Below, in pieces: positions 1-7,921 of a DNA stretch of 64,000 nucleotides (the stretch's first letter is position 1; the number at the start of each line of letters is the position of its first letter). The notes beneath the pieces are model-generated. The model saw nothing but the letters and a program-made list of their open reading frames with translations. It was not told where the DNA came from and searched no databases. The stretch comes from Sarcina sp. DSM 11001. GTDB lineage: Bacteria > Bacillota > Clostridia > Lachnospirales > Lachnospiraceae. The stretch covers positions 75,412-139,411 of the forward strand of contig NZ_FNFZ01000001.1 of NCBI RefSeq assembly GCF_900101015.1. Reading direction: 5' to 3'. A program made the translations under genes and the position numbers.

Positions 1-1
1 A

Positions 2-67
2 AAAAACAAAGCGATATTTCAGCTCCGCAAGCCCAAGGTCACCCATATCGCGAAGATAAAAGAGTGA
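2..67 (+). CDS. possible 3' end of an unidentified gene, cut by the window edge
   Basis: An open frame enters from the left edge and ends at TGA 65-67. It encodes a basic tail ending in THIAKIKE and uses the same G/C-ending codons as the real genes nearby (CTC, CGC, AAG, GTC, ACC, ATC). Only 21 codons are visible, so no family can be named. Other short frames in 1-124 on both strands cannot be excluded; this one is chosen on codon use alone. Confidence 0.3.
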   Translation, partial: KNKAIFQLRKPKVTHIAKIKE

Positions 68-216
68 CAGGATAAAAGCTGACAGGCGTATTTCGTTCTG
101 TCACGATTAACTGTCCTTTTGCCATTATTTATCAGAAAAAATATAATATTCGCAGGAAAAGACCGATAAAAAAGGAAAAAGGAGCTAAAAGACCGACGTA
201 AAAAATAAAAAATTCG

Positions 217-245
217 TTGACAAATGTACCTGTCAATCGTATACT
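217..245 (+). promoter_or_regulatory. sigma-A type promoter for tRNA-Met
   Basis: TTGACA at 217-222 and TATACT at 240-245 are separated by exactly 17 bp, about 60 bp before the tRNA. This is a near-consensus vegetative promoter, as expected for a stable RNA gene. Confidence 0.85.
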
Positions 246-304
246 ATAGAAGCTGACCGAAAGCAGAACGGAAAAAACGGGAAGTGAACGGATACAGTTT
301 ATAT

Positions 305-378
305 GGCGAGGTAGCTCAGCTGGCTAGAGCACGCGGTTCATACCCGCGGTGTCGAGGGTTCAAGTCCCCCCCTCGCTA
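305..378 (+). tRNA. tRNA-Met (CAT), elongator type
   Basis: A full cloverleaf folds. The acceptor stem is GGCGAGG with CCTCGCT, including the G1-U72 wobble seen in elongator tRNA-Met of Bacillus. The D arm is GCTC/GAGC, the anticodon stem CGCGG/CCGCG with loop TTCATAC (anticodon CAT at 339-341), and the T loop TTCAAGT. The discriminator is A378 and no CCA is encoded. The T stem has an A-C mismatch (GAGGG opposite CCCCC). Initiator features are absent. A CAT anticodon could also belong to a lysidine-modified tRNA-Ile2, but the overall sequence fits Met better. Confidence 0.9.
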
Positions 379-387
379 CGTCAAGGA

Positions 388-416
388 CCGGATGTCTTCA
401 AGGCATCCGGTTTTTT
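388..416 (+). terminator. intrinsic terminator of tRNA-Met
   Basis: CCGGATG (388-394) pairs with CATCCGG (404-410), followed directly by six T residues. It lies 10 bp after the tRNA. Confidence 0.85.
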
Positions 417-476
417 CTTTCCTGCCTTCCCTGCATGGAAAATGAATGACAGGGGAGCATCTGATAGAACAGCGAT

Positions 477-557
477 ACCTGAGAAGTGCAGCGCCATATA
501 GAATAACAGCACCTGAGCAGAGCAGCGCCAGATAGAGTATCAATACCTGAGCAGAAC
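477..557. repeat. 34-nt tandem repeat, about 2.4 copies
   Basis: Copies start with ACCTGAG at 477, 511 and 545, exactly 34 nt apart, with a few substitutions. The array sits in the gap between the tRNA terminator and the next gene and runs straight into the 15-16 nt array that follows. Confidence 0.75.
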
Positions 558-622
558 ATTTTAAAAAGCATCATTTTAAAAAGCATCATTTTTAAAAGGC
601 ATCATTTTTTAAAAGCATCATG
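558..622. repeat. 15-16 nt tandem repeat reaching the start codon at 620
   Basis: Units of the form ATTTTTAAAAGCATC begin at 558, 573, 588 and 604, and the ATG at 620 occupies the first position of a fifth unit. The array covers the place where a ribosome binding site should be. It offers only AAAAGC or AAAAGG instead of a clear Shine-Dalgarno sequence. Confidence 0.75.
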
Positions 623-1576
623 AAAAATCATCTGAAACATCATCTCAAAAGAGTACATCAGAAGCTTAGTCCGATCCGGACGCGTCTGGGGCTGAGGGGC
701 GCGATCCGGCTGGGTTTCGCGCTGCTGCTCTACCTTTTTGTGCTGTTTGTTCTTCTGGATGCTTTTGTCATTCCGCGGAATATCGTGGAGTGGGTCCAGG
801 GGGAGGAGGGGCTCAACCGCGGAAGGTACAAGGCGCGCATTACGGAGAACAGCTATGATGATGGAAATATAAAGATAAAGATACGGCAGGAACGGATAGA
901 CGATACGACTTTGTATATTGCGGATGTCAGGCTCTCTGATCCTTCCCTGCTCAAGGCGGGGCTGGCGGAGGACTCCTTCGGAAGGAACGTCGCGGAGGTC
1001 ACTTCCGGAATCGCGGAAAGAAACGGCGCTGTCTTTGCTGTCAACGGTGATTATTACGGTTTCAGGGAAAAAGGCTATGTCCTCCGGAATGGCTACCTGT
1101 ACCGCAGTGCTTCCAATACCAAATATCCCTATGGAGAGGACCTGGTGATCTGGGAGGACGGGTCCTTTGAGGTTATTCATGAGGACGCGTACACGGCAGA
1201 AGAGTTGGAGGGAGCCGGCGCAAGGCAGGTCTTTTCCTTTGGTCCGGCTCTGGTGAACAACGGCAGGATACAGGTGATCGAGGGTGAAGAAGTGGAACGA
1301 GCTCAGATCACAAATCCCCGCACTGCGATTGGCATGATAGAGCCTCTGCACTATATTATGGTAGTCTCTGACGGAAGGACTGAAGAGAGCATCGGCCTGC
1401 CGCTAGACAGGCTGGCAGAGGTGATGCTTGATCAGGGCTGCACTGTAGCCTATAACCTCGATGGGGGCGGTTCCTCAACGATCTGGTTTTTGGGGAAAGT
1501 CCTGAATAAACCGACGACTTACGGTGATGTTTTTGAGGAACGTACGATTAGCGATATATTGTATGTGGGTTATTGA
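620..1576 (+). CDS. membrane-anchored phosphodiester glycosidase (NAGPA) family protein
   Basis: This 318-residue protein has a basic N-terminus, one membrane segment at about residues 28-52, and an outer domain matching the bacterial NAGPA/phosphodiester glycosidase family (PF09992). The diagnostic blocks are AVNGDYYGF near residue 140 and NLDGGGSST near residue 285. Family members cleave phosphodiester-linked sugars such as N-acetylglucosamine-1-phosphodiesters, probably at the cell envelope; the substrate here is unknown. The ATG at 620 lies at the end of a tandem repeat with no good ribosome binding site, so translation may be weak or depend on the repeat. The next gene begins about 26 bp downstream or overlaps it, suggesting a two-gene unit. 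Confidence 0.8.
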   Translation: MKNHLKHHLKRVHQKLSPIRTRLGLRGAIRLGFALLLYLFVLFVLLDAFVIPRNIVEWVQGEEGLNRGRYKARITENSYDDGNIKIKIRQERIDDTTLYIADVRLSDPSLLKAGLAEDSFGRNVAEVTSGIAERNGAVFAVNGDYYGFREKGYVLRNGYLYRSASNTKYPYGEDLVIWEDGSFEVIHEDAYTAEELEGAGARQVFSFGPALVNNGRIQVIEGEEVERAQITNPRTAIGMIEPLHYIMVVSDGRTEESIGLPLDRLAEVMLDQGCTVAYNLDGGGSSTIWFLGKVLNKPTTYGDVFEERTISDILYVGY

Positions 1577-1602
1577 AGCGGGAAAATAGCAGGTTTTTAT
1601 CT

Positions 1603-2145
1603 ATGAAGACAAAGAATAAACCGGTCCGGGAGGATGACTACATAAATAACCTGCGAAGACGCCAGAGGGGTGTACTCTTCCGGTATCTTGCGGTCTCCAT
1701 ATTCTGCCTGGTGTTTTTTGTGGTCTACAGTCATTTTTCGCATGGAATCCAGTCTTTCTGGATGACCTTCCTTTTTGTATGGCCGCTCGTTCTGGGCGGT
1801 ATACCGGCTCTGCTGATTCTGTGTAGTATTCTTCCTGATACGGAAGAGGAGGCTGTGCATAATAAAACCATTGAAAGCGCCGGTCAGAAAAAGAAAGAGG
1901 AGGAACAGGGATATATAGAAACTCTCAGGCAGCTCTGGAAAATCGGCGGGATGCAGAAAGACCTGTACCGTTTCGGAATCGCATCCGTGACATCCGCAAG
2001 TTTCCTTAAAGGAGCTTTGGATATTGCCGGCACAGATTCTTTATATCCGAATCTCCTTCTCTTCGTTGGAATTCTGCTTTTGCTGATCGGGGCAGTGTTT
2101 TATCTCCTGAATATCCGCTGGCAGGCCGGACACGCCGCTCTATAA
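1603..2145 (+). CDS. unrecognised membrane protein
   Basis: I do not recognise this family. The protein is about 180 residues. It has a basic N-terminus (NLRRRQRG), two strong membrane segments close together (about residues 28-46 and 54-78), a charged cytoplasmic-looking stretch with KKKEEEQ, and a C-terminal hydrophobic segment (LLLFVGILLLLIGAVFYLL). A second weaker hydrophobic stretch precedes the last one. I chose ATG 1603, which has a weak AGCAGG 9 nt upstream. A TTG at 1573 in the same frame overlaps the previous stop as TTGA and would add 10 residues and allow translational coupling. Its neighbour is an envelope sugar-phosphodiesterase, so an envelope role is a guess only. Confidence 0.65.
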   Translation: MKTKNKPVREDDYINNLRRRQRGVLFRYLAVSIFCLVFFVVYSHFSHGIQSFWMTFLFVWPLVLGGIPALLILCSILPDTEEEAVHNKTIESAGQKKKEEEQGYIETLRQLWKIGGMQKDLYRFGIASVTSASFLKGALDIAGTDSLYPNLLLFVGILLLLIGAVFYLLNIRWQAGHAAL

Positions 2146-2313
2146 ATGGTTTAAAAACTATTTCTTCTCCAAAGGATGTTTTTCACCGGTTCCTGAACTA
2201 TTACTGTTACAGAAAAAACAGAGCCGGGAAAGTGGCGCAGTACCAGATTAGTGGTGCAATACCAGATTCGGAAAGTCTTGGAAATCCATCATCTATTATC
2301 TTAAGAAACAATG

Positions 2314-2377
2314 AAAAAGAGCCCTTCCGGGGGCAGGCGTTTATTCAACTGCCTGTCAGTCCGGAAGGGCTCTTTTT
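2314..2377. terminator. bidirectional terminator between convergent genes
   Basis: AAAAAGAGCCCTTCCGG (2314-2330) pairs with CCGGAAGGGCTCTTTTT (2361-2377), with an inner stem GGCAGGC/GCCTGTC. A-tract and T-tract flank the stem, so it can stop transcription from both the plus-strand gene pair and the minus-strand penicillin-binding protein. Confidence 0.85.
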
Positions 2378-2384
2378 GTTTCTT

Positions 2385-2466
2385 CAGGTTAAGAAAGATA
2401 TTCTTTCAGGTTAGGAAAGCTATTTCTTCAGGTTAAGAAAGTTATTTCTTCAGGTGAAGGAAGGCT
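2385..2466. repeat. 22-nt tandem repeat, about 3.7 copies
   Basis: CAGGTT-type units begin at 2385, 2407, 2429 and 2451, exactly 22 nt apart (consensus CAGGTTAAGAAAGTTATTTC). They lie in the 3' untranslated region of the minus-strand penicillin-binding protein gene, between its stop and the terminator. Confidence 0.75.
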
Positions 2467-2510
2467 TATTTATAAGGGTTCGTTTATAAAGACTCATTCG
2501 TCTTTTAGAT

Positions 2511-5192
2511 TCATTCGTCTTCGTCCTCATCCTCTTCGTCCCGGCTGCTTCGTCCGGGTCTGCTTGTTCCTCTATTGGTCTTTCCGTCCTCTTCGTCCTC
2601 CTCTTCTTCCTCTTCCTCGTTTTTCTTCTTTTCCCTTTCTTCCTTTTCTTTCTGTTCGCGGGCTTTGCGCTCTGCTTCTTCTCTTTCCTCCTGTTCCTTT
2701 TTCCTTCTCTTTTCTTCCTCTTCTTTCTTCTTCTTTGATCCAAGATAGCAGGTGGCTGTGGGTTCAGTGCCCTTGACGAAATACTCAGTGTAGGTGTGGC
2801 TGCAGTATTTGCTGACGGGAAGGAGTCCGGTCTCGGCGCAGACGACCTTTTCTACGATCCCCTTGGGCCTTTCGAAGTCGGAGTACTTTTTATTGGCGTC
2901 GATATTGGACATGATCTGCCGCCAGATGGTCATGGCGAGGACTTCTTCTGTCTTGTTCAGCTTGGTATTATTGTCATAGCCGGCCCAGACAGTAGCGGTG
3001 TAATTTGGAGAATAACCGGAGAACCAGACGTCGTTGCTCTCCTCGGTTGTGCCGGTCTTGCCGGCAATGGCAGTGGTAGAAAAATAGGCCGGAGTACCGG
3101 TACCCGGTTCTTTCACGACATCTTTCATGGCGCTGGTCAGGAGCCAGCAGGTCGTCTTTTTGAGGACACGTTCTTTTTCCGGTTTGGTGTTGTCCAGAAG
3201 AACGGTCTCAGCCTCGGTCACACCGCCGTGGGAGTCCCTGGATTCGTTGACCATGGTGACTTTGGTATAGAGGCGGGGAACGATGTACTCGCCTCCGTTG
3301 GCGATGGTCGAGAAAGCTGCATTGAGCTCGATATTGCGCACACCGAAGGTGATGCCGCCCAGGGCGAGGGTCTGGTTGACGTCGGAGAAGATCTTTCCGT
3401 TGATCTCCTCGTCATCCACCAGAGTGTTGATCCCGAGATTCTCCGCATATTCAAATCCCACCCGGGGGGTGATCTGGGTCAGGAATTTTACGGTCACGAT
3501 ATTGAGGGAATCCCTGATGGCATTGCGCATGGTCTGAATGCCCCTATATCTCTTCTCTTCCTTTTCATACCAGTTGTGGACCTCTACACCGTTGTCATAG
3601 GCGTATTTTTCATCGACCTGGGTGGAGGCGAGAGTAAAGGGCATTCCGTTTACATCCTTTGCCCTGGCGCTGTCGAGGGCGGCCGAAAAAGTGCTGATGA
3701 CCTTGAAAGTGGAGCCGGGCTGGCGGGTCGTATCCGTAGCGCGGTTCAGGGTGCGGCTGGCTTCTTTTTCACCGCGTCCGCCGAGCATGGCTACGACATA
3801 GCCGGTCTTCTGGTCGGCGACGGTCACGGAGATCTCCGGCTGGGGAGCCAGCTCATAGTTCTCCTCGTAGGTGTCCTCGGGACCGACAACGGCCTTGCGG
3901 AAAGCCTCGACGTCTTCTTTCGCGCGGCTTTTTGACTTATAGAGGATGCTGTAGCTTTCATCCCTGTCGAGGAACCAGGATTCCAGGCTGTTGCTGTCGT
4001 AATTGGTCTGCGACCCGTCAGGGGCAGTGACTGTCAGGGCATAATTCAGATAGTAGAGCGTGTCCTCCGGGTAGTTGCCCGAATTCTCGCTGCATTGTTT
4101 GTCCACGATGGCCTGAATCTTGGGATCCTGGGTGGAGTAGATCCTGAGGCCTCCGCTGTAGAGAAGGGCATACGCCTCATCATCTGTCAGGGGATTGCCG
4201 TTATTAAAGCTCTTGTCCACGATCAGGTCTTCATCCTTGAGGTCGCGCAGGACCTGGCGGATCAGGGCATCGACAAAGTAGGAGTTGACCCTGTTGTCTA
4301 CCTTTTCCTTATCCTTGTTGATGTCCTGGATCTTGGCGTAGACGTCTTCTTTCAGGGCTTCTTTGTATTCTTTTTTAGTGATAAAGCCCTGGCTGTACAT
4401 ATGCTCGAGGACGACCTTCTGGCGCTCGTGGTTGTCCTCCGGAAAGACGATCGGGTCATAGGCGCTGGGGTTCTGGGTTATGGCGGCGAGGACTGCGCAT
4501 TCCGCCAGAGTCAGGTCAGCAGCGTGCTTGTCAAAATAGCGCTGGGAGGCCGCCTCCACGCCCAGGGTATTATGGCCCAGGTTGATCGTGTTGAGGTAGT
4601 TGAGCAGGATCTCGGACTTGTGCATGTTTTTTTCAAGCTCATAGGCGAGATACTGTTCCTGAATCTTGCGCTTGATCCGGTCCTGAGTTGTCTCATTTGT
4701 CCAGTTTGTGAAGACATTGTTCTTGATCAGTTGCTGCGTGATCGTGCTGGCGCCTTCGGTAAAGTCGAACCCGCTTGTCAGCCCGACATAGGCGGCACGG
4801 AAAATGCCCGGGATATCGATCCCGCTGTGCTGGTAGAAACGCTCGTCTTCGATGGCGACAAAGGCATTGGCAAGATTGTCCGGGATCCCCGTCTCATCGA
4901 CCGGGATCCTGTTGGAATCTGTGGAGACGAGAGTGGCGATCTTTCCGCCTTTGTTGTCATAGACAAAAGTGGAATAGCCCTTGGGGCTGACATCGATCGT
5001 GCCGATATCGGGAGAGGTCTCGAGAATGCCCCTGTATGTCCCGTACATGGCGCTGACACCGATAATGCCTCCTCCCGCGACCACGATCACGATGAGCGTG
5101 AGCACCAGGATCCACAGCCGGGAAAAACGCTTGCCGGCGACACTGCGGAGGGCCTTTTTTCTGGAAGATATTGATTTTTTATTAAAACTCAT
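2511..5192 (-). CDS. class A penicillin-binding protein (PBP1A family) with long charged tail
   Basis: This 893-residue bifunctional peptidoglycan synthase polymerises lipid II and cross-links the stem peptides outside the membrane. It has a short basic cytoplasmic N-terminus and a membrane anchor at about residues 26-50. The GT51 transglycosylase domain includes the catalytic block EDERFYQHSG (Glu115) and GASTITQQLIKN (148-159). The transpeptidase domain carries the SxxK motif STFK (Ser494), SLN (562-564) and KTG (712-714). The last 75 residues are unusual: a Lys/Glu-rich helix-forming stretch from about 819, then a nearly pure acidic run ending in DEEDEDEDE, on the outer side of the membrane. 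AAGGA sits 8 nt before ATG 5192. It is monocistronic. The function is secure; the paralogue name (PBP1a versus PBP2c) is not. Confidence 0.95.
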   Translation of the reverse strand: MSFNKKSISSRKKALRSVAGKRFSRLWILVLTLIVIVVAGGGIIGVSAMYGTYRGILETSPDIGTIDVSPKGYSTFVYDNKGGKIATLVSTDSNRIPVDETGIPDNLANAFVAIEDERFYQHSGIDIPGIFRAAYVGLTSGFDFTEGASTITQQLIKNNVFTNWTNETTQDRIKRKIQEQYLAYELEKNMHKSEILLNYLNTINLGHNTLGVEAASQRYFDKHAADLTLAECAVLAAITQNPSAYDPIVFPEDNHERQKVVLEHMYSQGFITKKEYKEALKEDVYAKIQDINKDKEKVDNRVNSYFVDALIRQVLRDLKDEDLIVDKSFNNGNPLTDDEAYALLYSGGLRIYSTQDPKIQAIVDKQCSENSGNYPEDTLYYLNYALTVTAPDGSQTNYDSNSLESWFLDRDESYSILYKSKSRAKEDVEAFRKAVVGPEDTYEENYELAPQPEISVTVADQKTGYVVAMLGGRGEKEASRTLNRATDTTRQPGSTFKVISTFSAALDSARAKDVNGMPFTLASTQVDEKYAYDNGVEVHNWYEKEEKRYRGIQTMRNAIRDSLNIVTVKFLTQITPRVGFEYAENLGINTLVDDEEINGKIFSDVNQTLALGGITFGVRNIELNAAFSTIANGGEYIVPRLYTKVTMVNESRDSHGGVTEAETVLLDNTKPEKERVLKKTTCWLLTSAMKDVVKEPGTGTPAYFSTTAIAGKTGTTEESNDVWFSGYSPNYTATVWAGYDNNTKLNKTEEVLAMTIWRQIMSNIDANKKYSDFERPKGIVEKVVCAETGLLPVSKYCSHTYTEYFVKGTEPTATCYLGSKKKKEEEEKRRKKEQEEREEAERKAREQKEKEEREKKKNEEEEEEEDEEDGKTNRGTSRPGRSSRDEEDEDEDE

Positions 5193-5646
5193 TAACAGGT
5201 TCCTTTCTGCAAAAATCTAAAAGAAAAAAATAAAAGAAAAACTTAAAAAAAAATAGAAGATAAACTTAAATGTAAAAAATAATGCCTTTAGATCACATAA
5301 GCATATAACTGTCATATAACTGGATAGAACACTGTCATATAACTATATAGAACATTATAAGCTTTGAACATTATAAAAACATTATAAGCATTAAAAATAT
5401 AAGCATTATAAATATAAACCTTATAAATAGGAACTTCTCCAATTCCGTCCTATTATAGCAAATTAAATCTTGCTTATAAATACGGAAAATGTGAAAGAGA
5501 AGTTAACAAATCACTGGTCAATAAATTGCTTGCAAAAAGAGTTTTACAGTACAGACCTGTCTGAAGGGAGACATAAAACCGCCCCCTTCCCGAAAAAAAA
5601 AGTGCTGCCTGGCGAATCAATCGCGAATCAATCTTTGCAGAACATT
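5193..5646. other. AT-rich divergent intergenic region
   Basis: This gap between the divergent PBP gene and yigZ is very AT-rich. The stretch 5290-5440 contains many degenerate copies of ATAACTGTCAT- and CATTATAA-like motifs. I see no convincing gene or structured RNA. The PBP promoter must lie here, but the low-complexity sequence prevents a clear call. Confidence 0.6.
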
Positions 5647-5675
5647 TTCACAAATGATGGATTTAATGTTATACT
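5647..5675 (+). promoter_or_regulatory. promoter of yigZ
   Basis: TTCACA (5647-5652), a 17-bp spacer and TATACT (5670-5675), which is preceded by TG to give an extended -10 (TGTTATACT). It is 56 bp before the yigZ start. Confidence 0.75.
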
Positions 5676-5731
5676 ATAGTGTATGGCTGTTTTAGTTTAA
5701 GAAACGAGTTTAAGAGAAAAAGAGGGTAAAG

Positions 5732-6367
5732 ATGGCTTCTTCTGAGTATCTGACGATCAAGGGGACCGGAAACGGTGAATATGAAGAAAAAAAGTCGCGG
5801 TTTCTGGGGGAAGCCATTGCTGTTTCGTCAGAGGAAGAGGCAGCGGCGCATGTGGCGCGCATCAGGAAGCACTATTACGATGCGAGACACCACTGTTATG
5901 CCTGGGTGATCGGAGAGGGATCGGAGAGAAAAAAGTCGTCTGACGACGGAGAACCTTCCGGTACTGCAGGGCAGCCGATCCTGAAGGTGATCGAGGGGAC
6001 GGGCTGTACGAATGTCCTCGTGGTCGTGACCCGCTATTTCGGGGGAACCCTGCTCGGGACCGGCGGGCTGGTGAGGGCTTATACACAAGCCGCCCGGGCT
6101 GCCCTTGAGAACGCGCAGCAGGTGCGGATGTGTCTGTGCAGGCAGCTTGCTGTGACTGTGGAATATCCTGCCCTGGACAGGCTGCTCTATGAGCTGCGGC
6201 GGGACGGGATCGAGATGGGAGAGACGGAATACGGCGCAAATGTGACTCTGCACCTGACAGCAGAGATTTCCGGTGCGGATGCACTGGTTCAGAAAATCAC
6301 TTCACTCACCAGCGGCGGGGCACAGATCGAGGTTGTCTCGGAAGGCTTTTATCCCGTGAGCAGATGA
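5732..6367 (+). CDS. yigZ: YigZ/IMPACT family protein
   Basis: This 211-residue protein has the full two-domain architecture of the family: an N-terminal UPF0029/Impact domain (about 1-120) and a C-terminal DUF1949 domain (about 135-205). Diagnostic blocks are KKSRFLGEA, ARHHCYAW, DDGEPSGTAGQPIL and RYFGGTLLGTGGLVRAY. Eukaryotic IMPACT regulates the kinase GCN2; bacterial YigZ/YvyE proteins have no settled biochemical role. GAGGG lies 6 nt before the ATG. mgtE follows 68 bp downstream on the same strand with its own ribosome binding site. Confidence 0.93.
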   Translation: MASSEYLTIKGTGNGEYEEKKSRFLGEAIAVSSEEEAAAHVARIRKHYYDARHHCYAWVIGEGSERKKSSDDGEPSGTAGQPILKVIEGTGCTNVLVVVTRYFGGTLLGTGGLVRAYTQAARAALENAQQVRMCLCRQLAVTVEYPALDRLLYELRRDGIEMGETEYGANVTLHLTAEISGADALVQKITSLTSGGAQIEVVSEGFYPVSR

Positions 6368-6435
6368 GTTTTGATCCGTTGGCGGATTTACGGTTTTCGT
6401 GAACTGCCTGAGACAGGGCGAAGGGAGGGGATAAC

Positions 6436-7791
6436 ATGGAAGATAAGAACAGAGAATATGAGAACCTGCTTCGTGAGCTTCTGGAGTCAAGGCAATATAC
6501 AAAGTTGAGGCAGACCTGTGCGGATATGCAGACAGCGGATATCGCAGCGGTCATGGACGATATGGAGGATGAGGAGTCCCTCAAGATCTTCAGGATCCTG
6601 CCCAAAGCCATGGCGGCAGATGTATTTGCGGATCTGGAATTTGACGATCAGCAGTATATTATCAACTCCATGTCCGACCGTGAAGCATCGAGCATCATCG
6701 ATAACCTGATGGCGGACGATGCCGCGGATTTCCTGGAGGAGATGCCTGCCAACGTGGTCAAGAGGATCCTCAGCAATGCGCGTCCGGATACGCGGGCGGA
6801 CATCAATCATCTGCTCAGATACCCGGAGGATTCGGCCGGCAGCATCATGACGGTCGAGTATGTGGATCTGAAAGAGAGCATGACTGTGAAGGACGCGATA
6901 GACCGGATCCGCAAGATCGGTCTTGACAAGGAGACGGTCAATGTCTGTTATGTCCTGGATCCGCAGCGTGTGCTGCTGGGTACGGTGGCCCTGCGCTATC
7001 TGGTCATGGCGGATCCCGATACGATCATCGGGGACATGATGAATGAAAATATCATCAGCATCGGGACCATGACCGACCAGGAGGAAACAGCCCTCATTTT
7101 CCAGAAATACGACTTCACCGCCATGCCGGTCGTGGACAACGAGAACCGGATGGTGGGAATCATCACCATCGACGATATCGTCGATATCATCCAGGAAGAG
7201 GCCACGGAGGATATCGAAAAGATGGCGGCTATCCTGCCGACAGACCGCCCTTATTTCAAGACCGGTATCCTGGAGACCTATAAGGCCAGAATGCCCTGGC
7301 TTCTGTTCCTGATGATCTCCGCGACCTTCACCGGCGCGATCATCACGAGAGCCCAGGATGCCCTTGCAAGATATGTAGCCCTTGTCGCCTACATCCCCAT
7401 GCTCATGGACACCGGAGGAAACGCGGGTTCCCAGGCCAGCGTCTCTATCATCCGTGGTATCTCGCTGGGAGAAATAGAATTTAAGGAGACACTGCAGGCG
7501 GTCTGGAAAGAGATCCGCGTGGCGCTGATGTGCGGCGTGACCCTGTCCCTGTGTAATTTTGCCAAGCTGCTCATTTTTGACCGGATCCCGGTTCTGGTGG
7601 CCGCGATCGTGTGCATAACCCTTGTATGTGTAGTCCTTGTCGCAAAGATTATCGGATGCATACTGCCGCTCACAGCAGAGCACATCGGCTTCGACCCCGC
7701 CGTCATGGCCAGTCCCTTCATCACGACTATCGTGGACGCAATATCCCTGACTGTCTATTTCACGATCGCCAAGACGCTCCTGCACATATGA
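6436..7791 (+). CDS. mgtE: magnesium transporter MgtE
   Basis: This 451-residue protein has the usual length and order of MgtE Mg2+ channels: a cytoplasmic MgtE N domain (about 1-130) with the DDAADFLEEMP-type block, two CBS domains (about 135-255), and a C-terminal membrane domain with about five helices. The last carries the pore-lining motif PMLMDTGGNAGSQ. The family imports Mg2+, and the N and CBS domains close the pore when cytoplasmic Mg2+ is high. GGGAGGGG precedes the ATG. I see no M-box Mg2+ riboswitch in the short upstream gap. Confidence 0.96.
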   Translation: MEDKNREYENLLRELLESRQYTKLRQTCADMQTADIAAVMDDMEDEESLKIFRILPKAMAADVFADLEFDDQQYIINSMSDREASSIIDNLMADDAADFLEEMPANVVKRILSNARPDTRADINHLLRYPEDSAGSIMTVEYVDLKESMTVKDAIDRIRKIGLDKETVNVCYVLDPQRVLLGTVALRYLVMADPDTIIGDMMNENIISIGTMTDQEETALIFQKYDFTAMPVVDNENRMVGIITIDDIVDIIQEEATEDIEKMAAILPTDRPYFKTGILETYKARMPWLLFLMISATFTGAIITRAQDALARYVALVAYIPMLMDTGGNAGSQASVSIIRGISLGEIEFKETLQAVWKEIRVALMCGVTLSLCNFAKLLIFDRIPVLVAAIVCITLVCVVLVAKIIGCILPLTAEHIGFDPAVMASPFITTIVDAISLTVYFTIAKTLLHI

Positions 7792-7921
7792 CCGGTTACG
7801 CAGTCGAATACAACGTATATTGCCTGTGCGGGATGCAGTCTTTACACTATGAATTTCTGTTGGTAAATGCTTTATCCTTACCTTGCAGATTATTTCAGCA
7901 GGTTTTCTGCCGGGGGTGAAA

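Noticed and set aside
2232-2414. Small plus-strand gene of 60 codons
   Set aside because: It spans the bidirectional terminator and the 22-nt repeat array and has no recognisable product.
477-2466. CRISPR array
   Set aside because: The tandem arrays here and elsewhere have units directly abutting each other with no unique spacers, and no cas gene is present.
5470-5679. Small plus-strand frame of 69 codons before yigZ
   Set aside because: It starts with TTG without a ribosome binding site, has AT-driven composition and overlaps the yigZ promoter.
6368-6435. M-box magnesium riboswitch before mgtE
   Set aside because: The gap of 68 bp is too short for the roughly 160-nt M-box and shows no matching motif.
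7883-7921. Upstream TTG start of the pyruvate kinase-like gene
   Set aside because: It adds 13 unconserved residues and lacks a ribosome binding site, whereas ATG 7922 has GGGGGTG at good spacing and the conserved barrel begins right after it.
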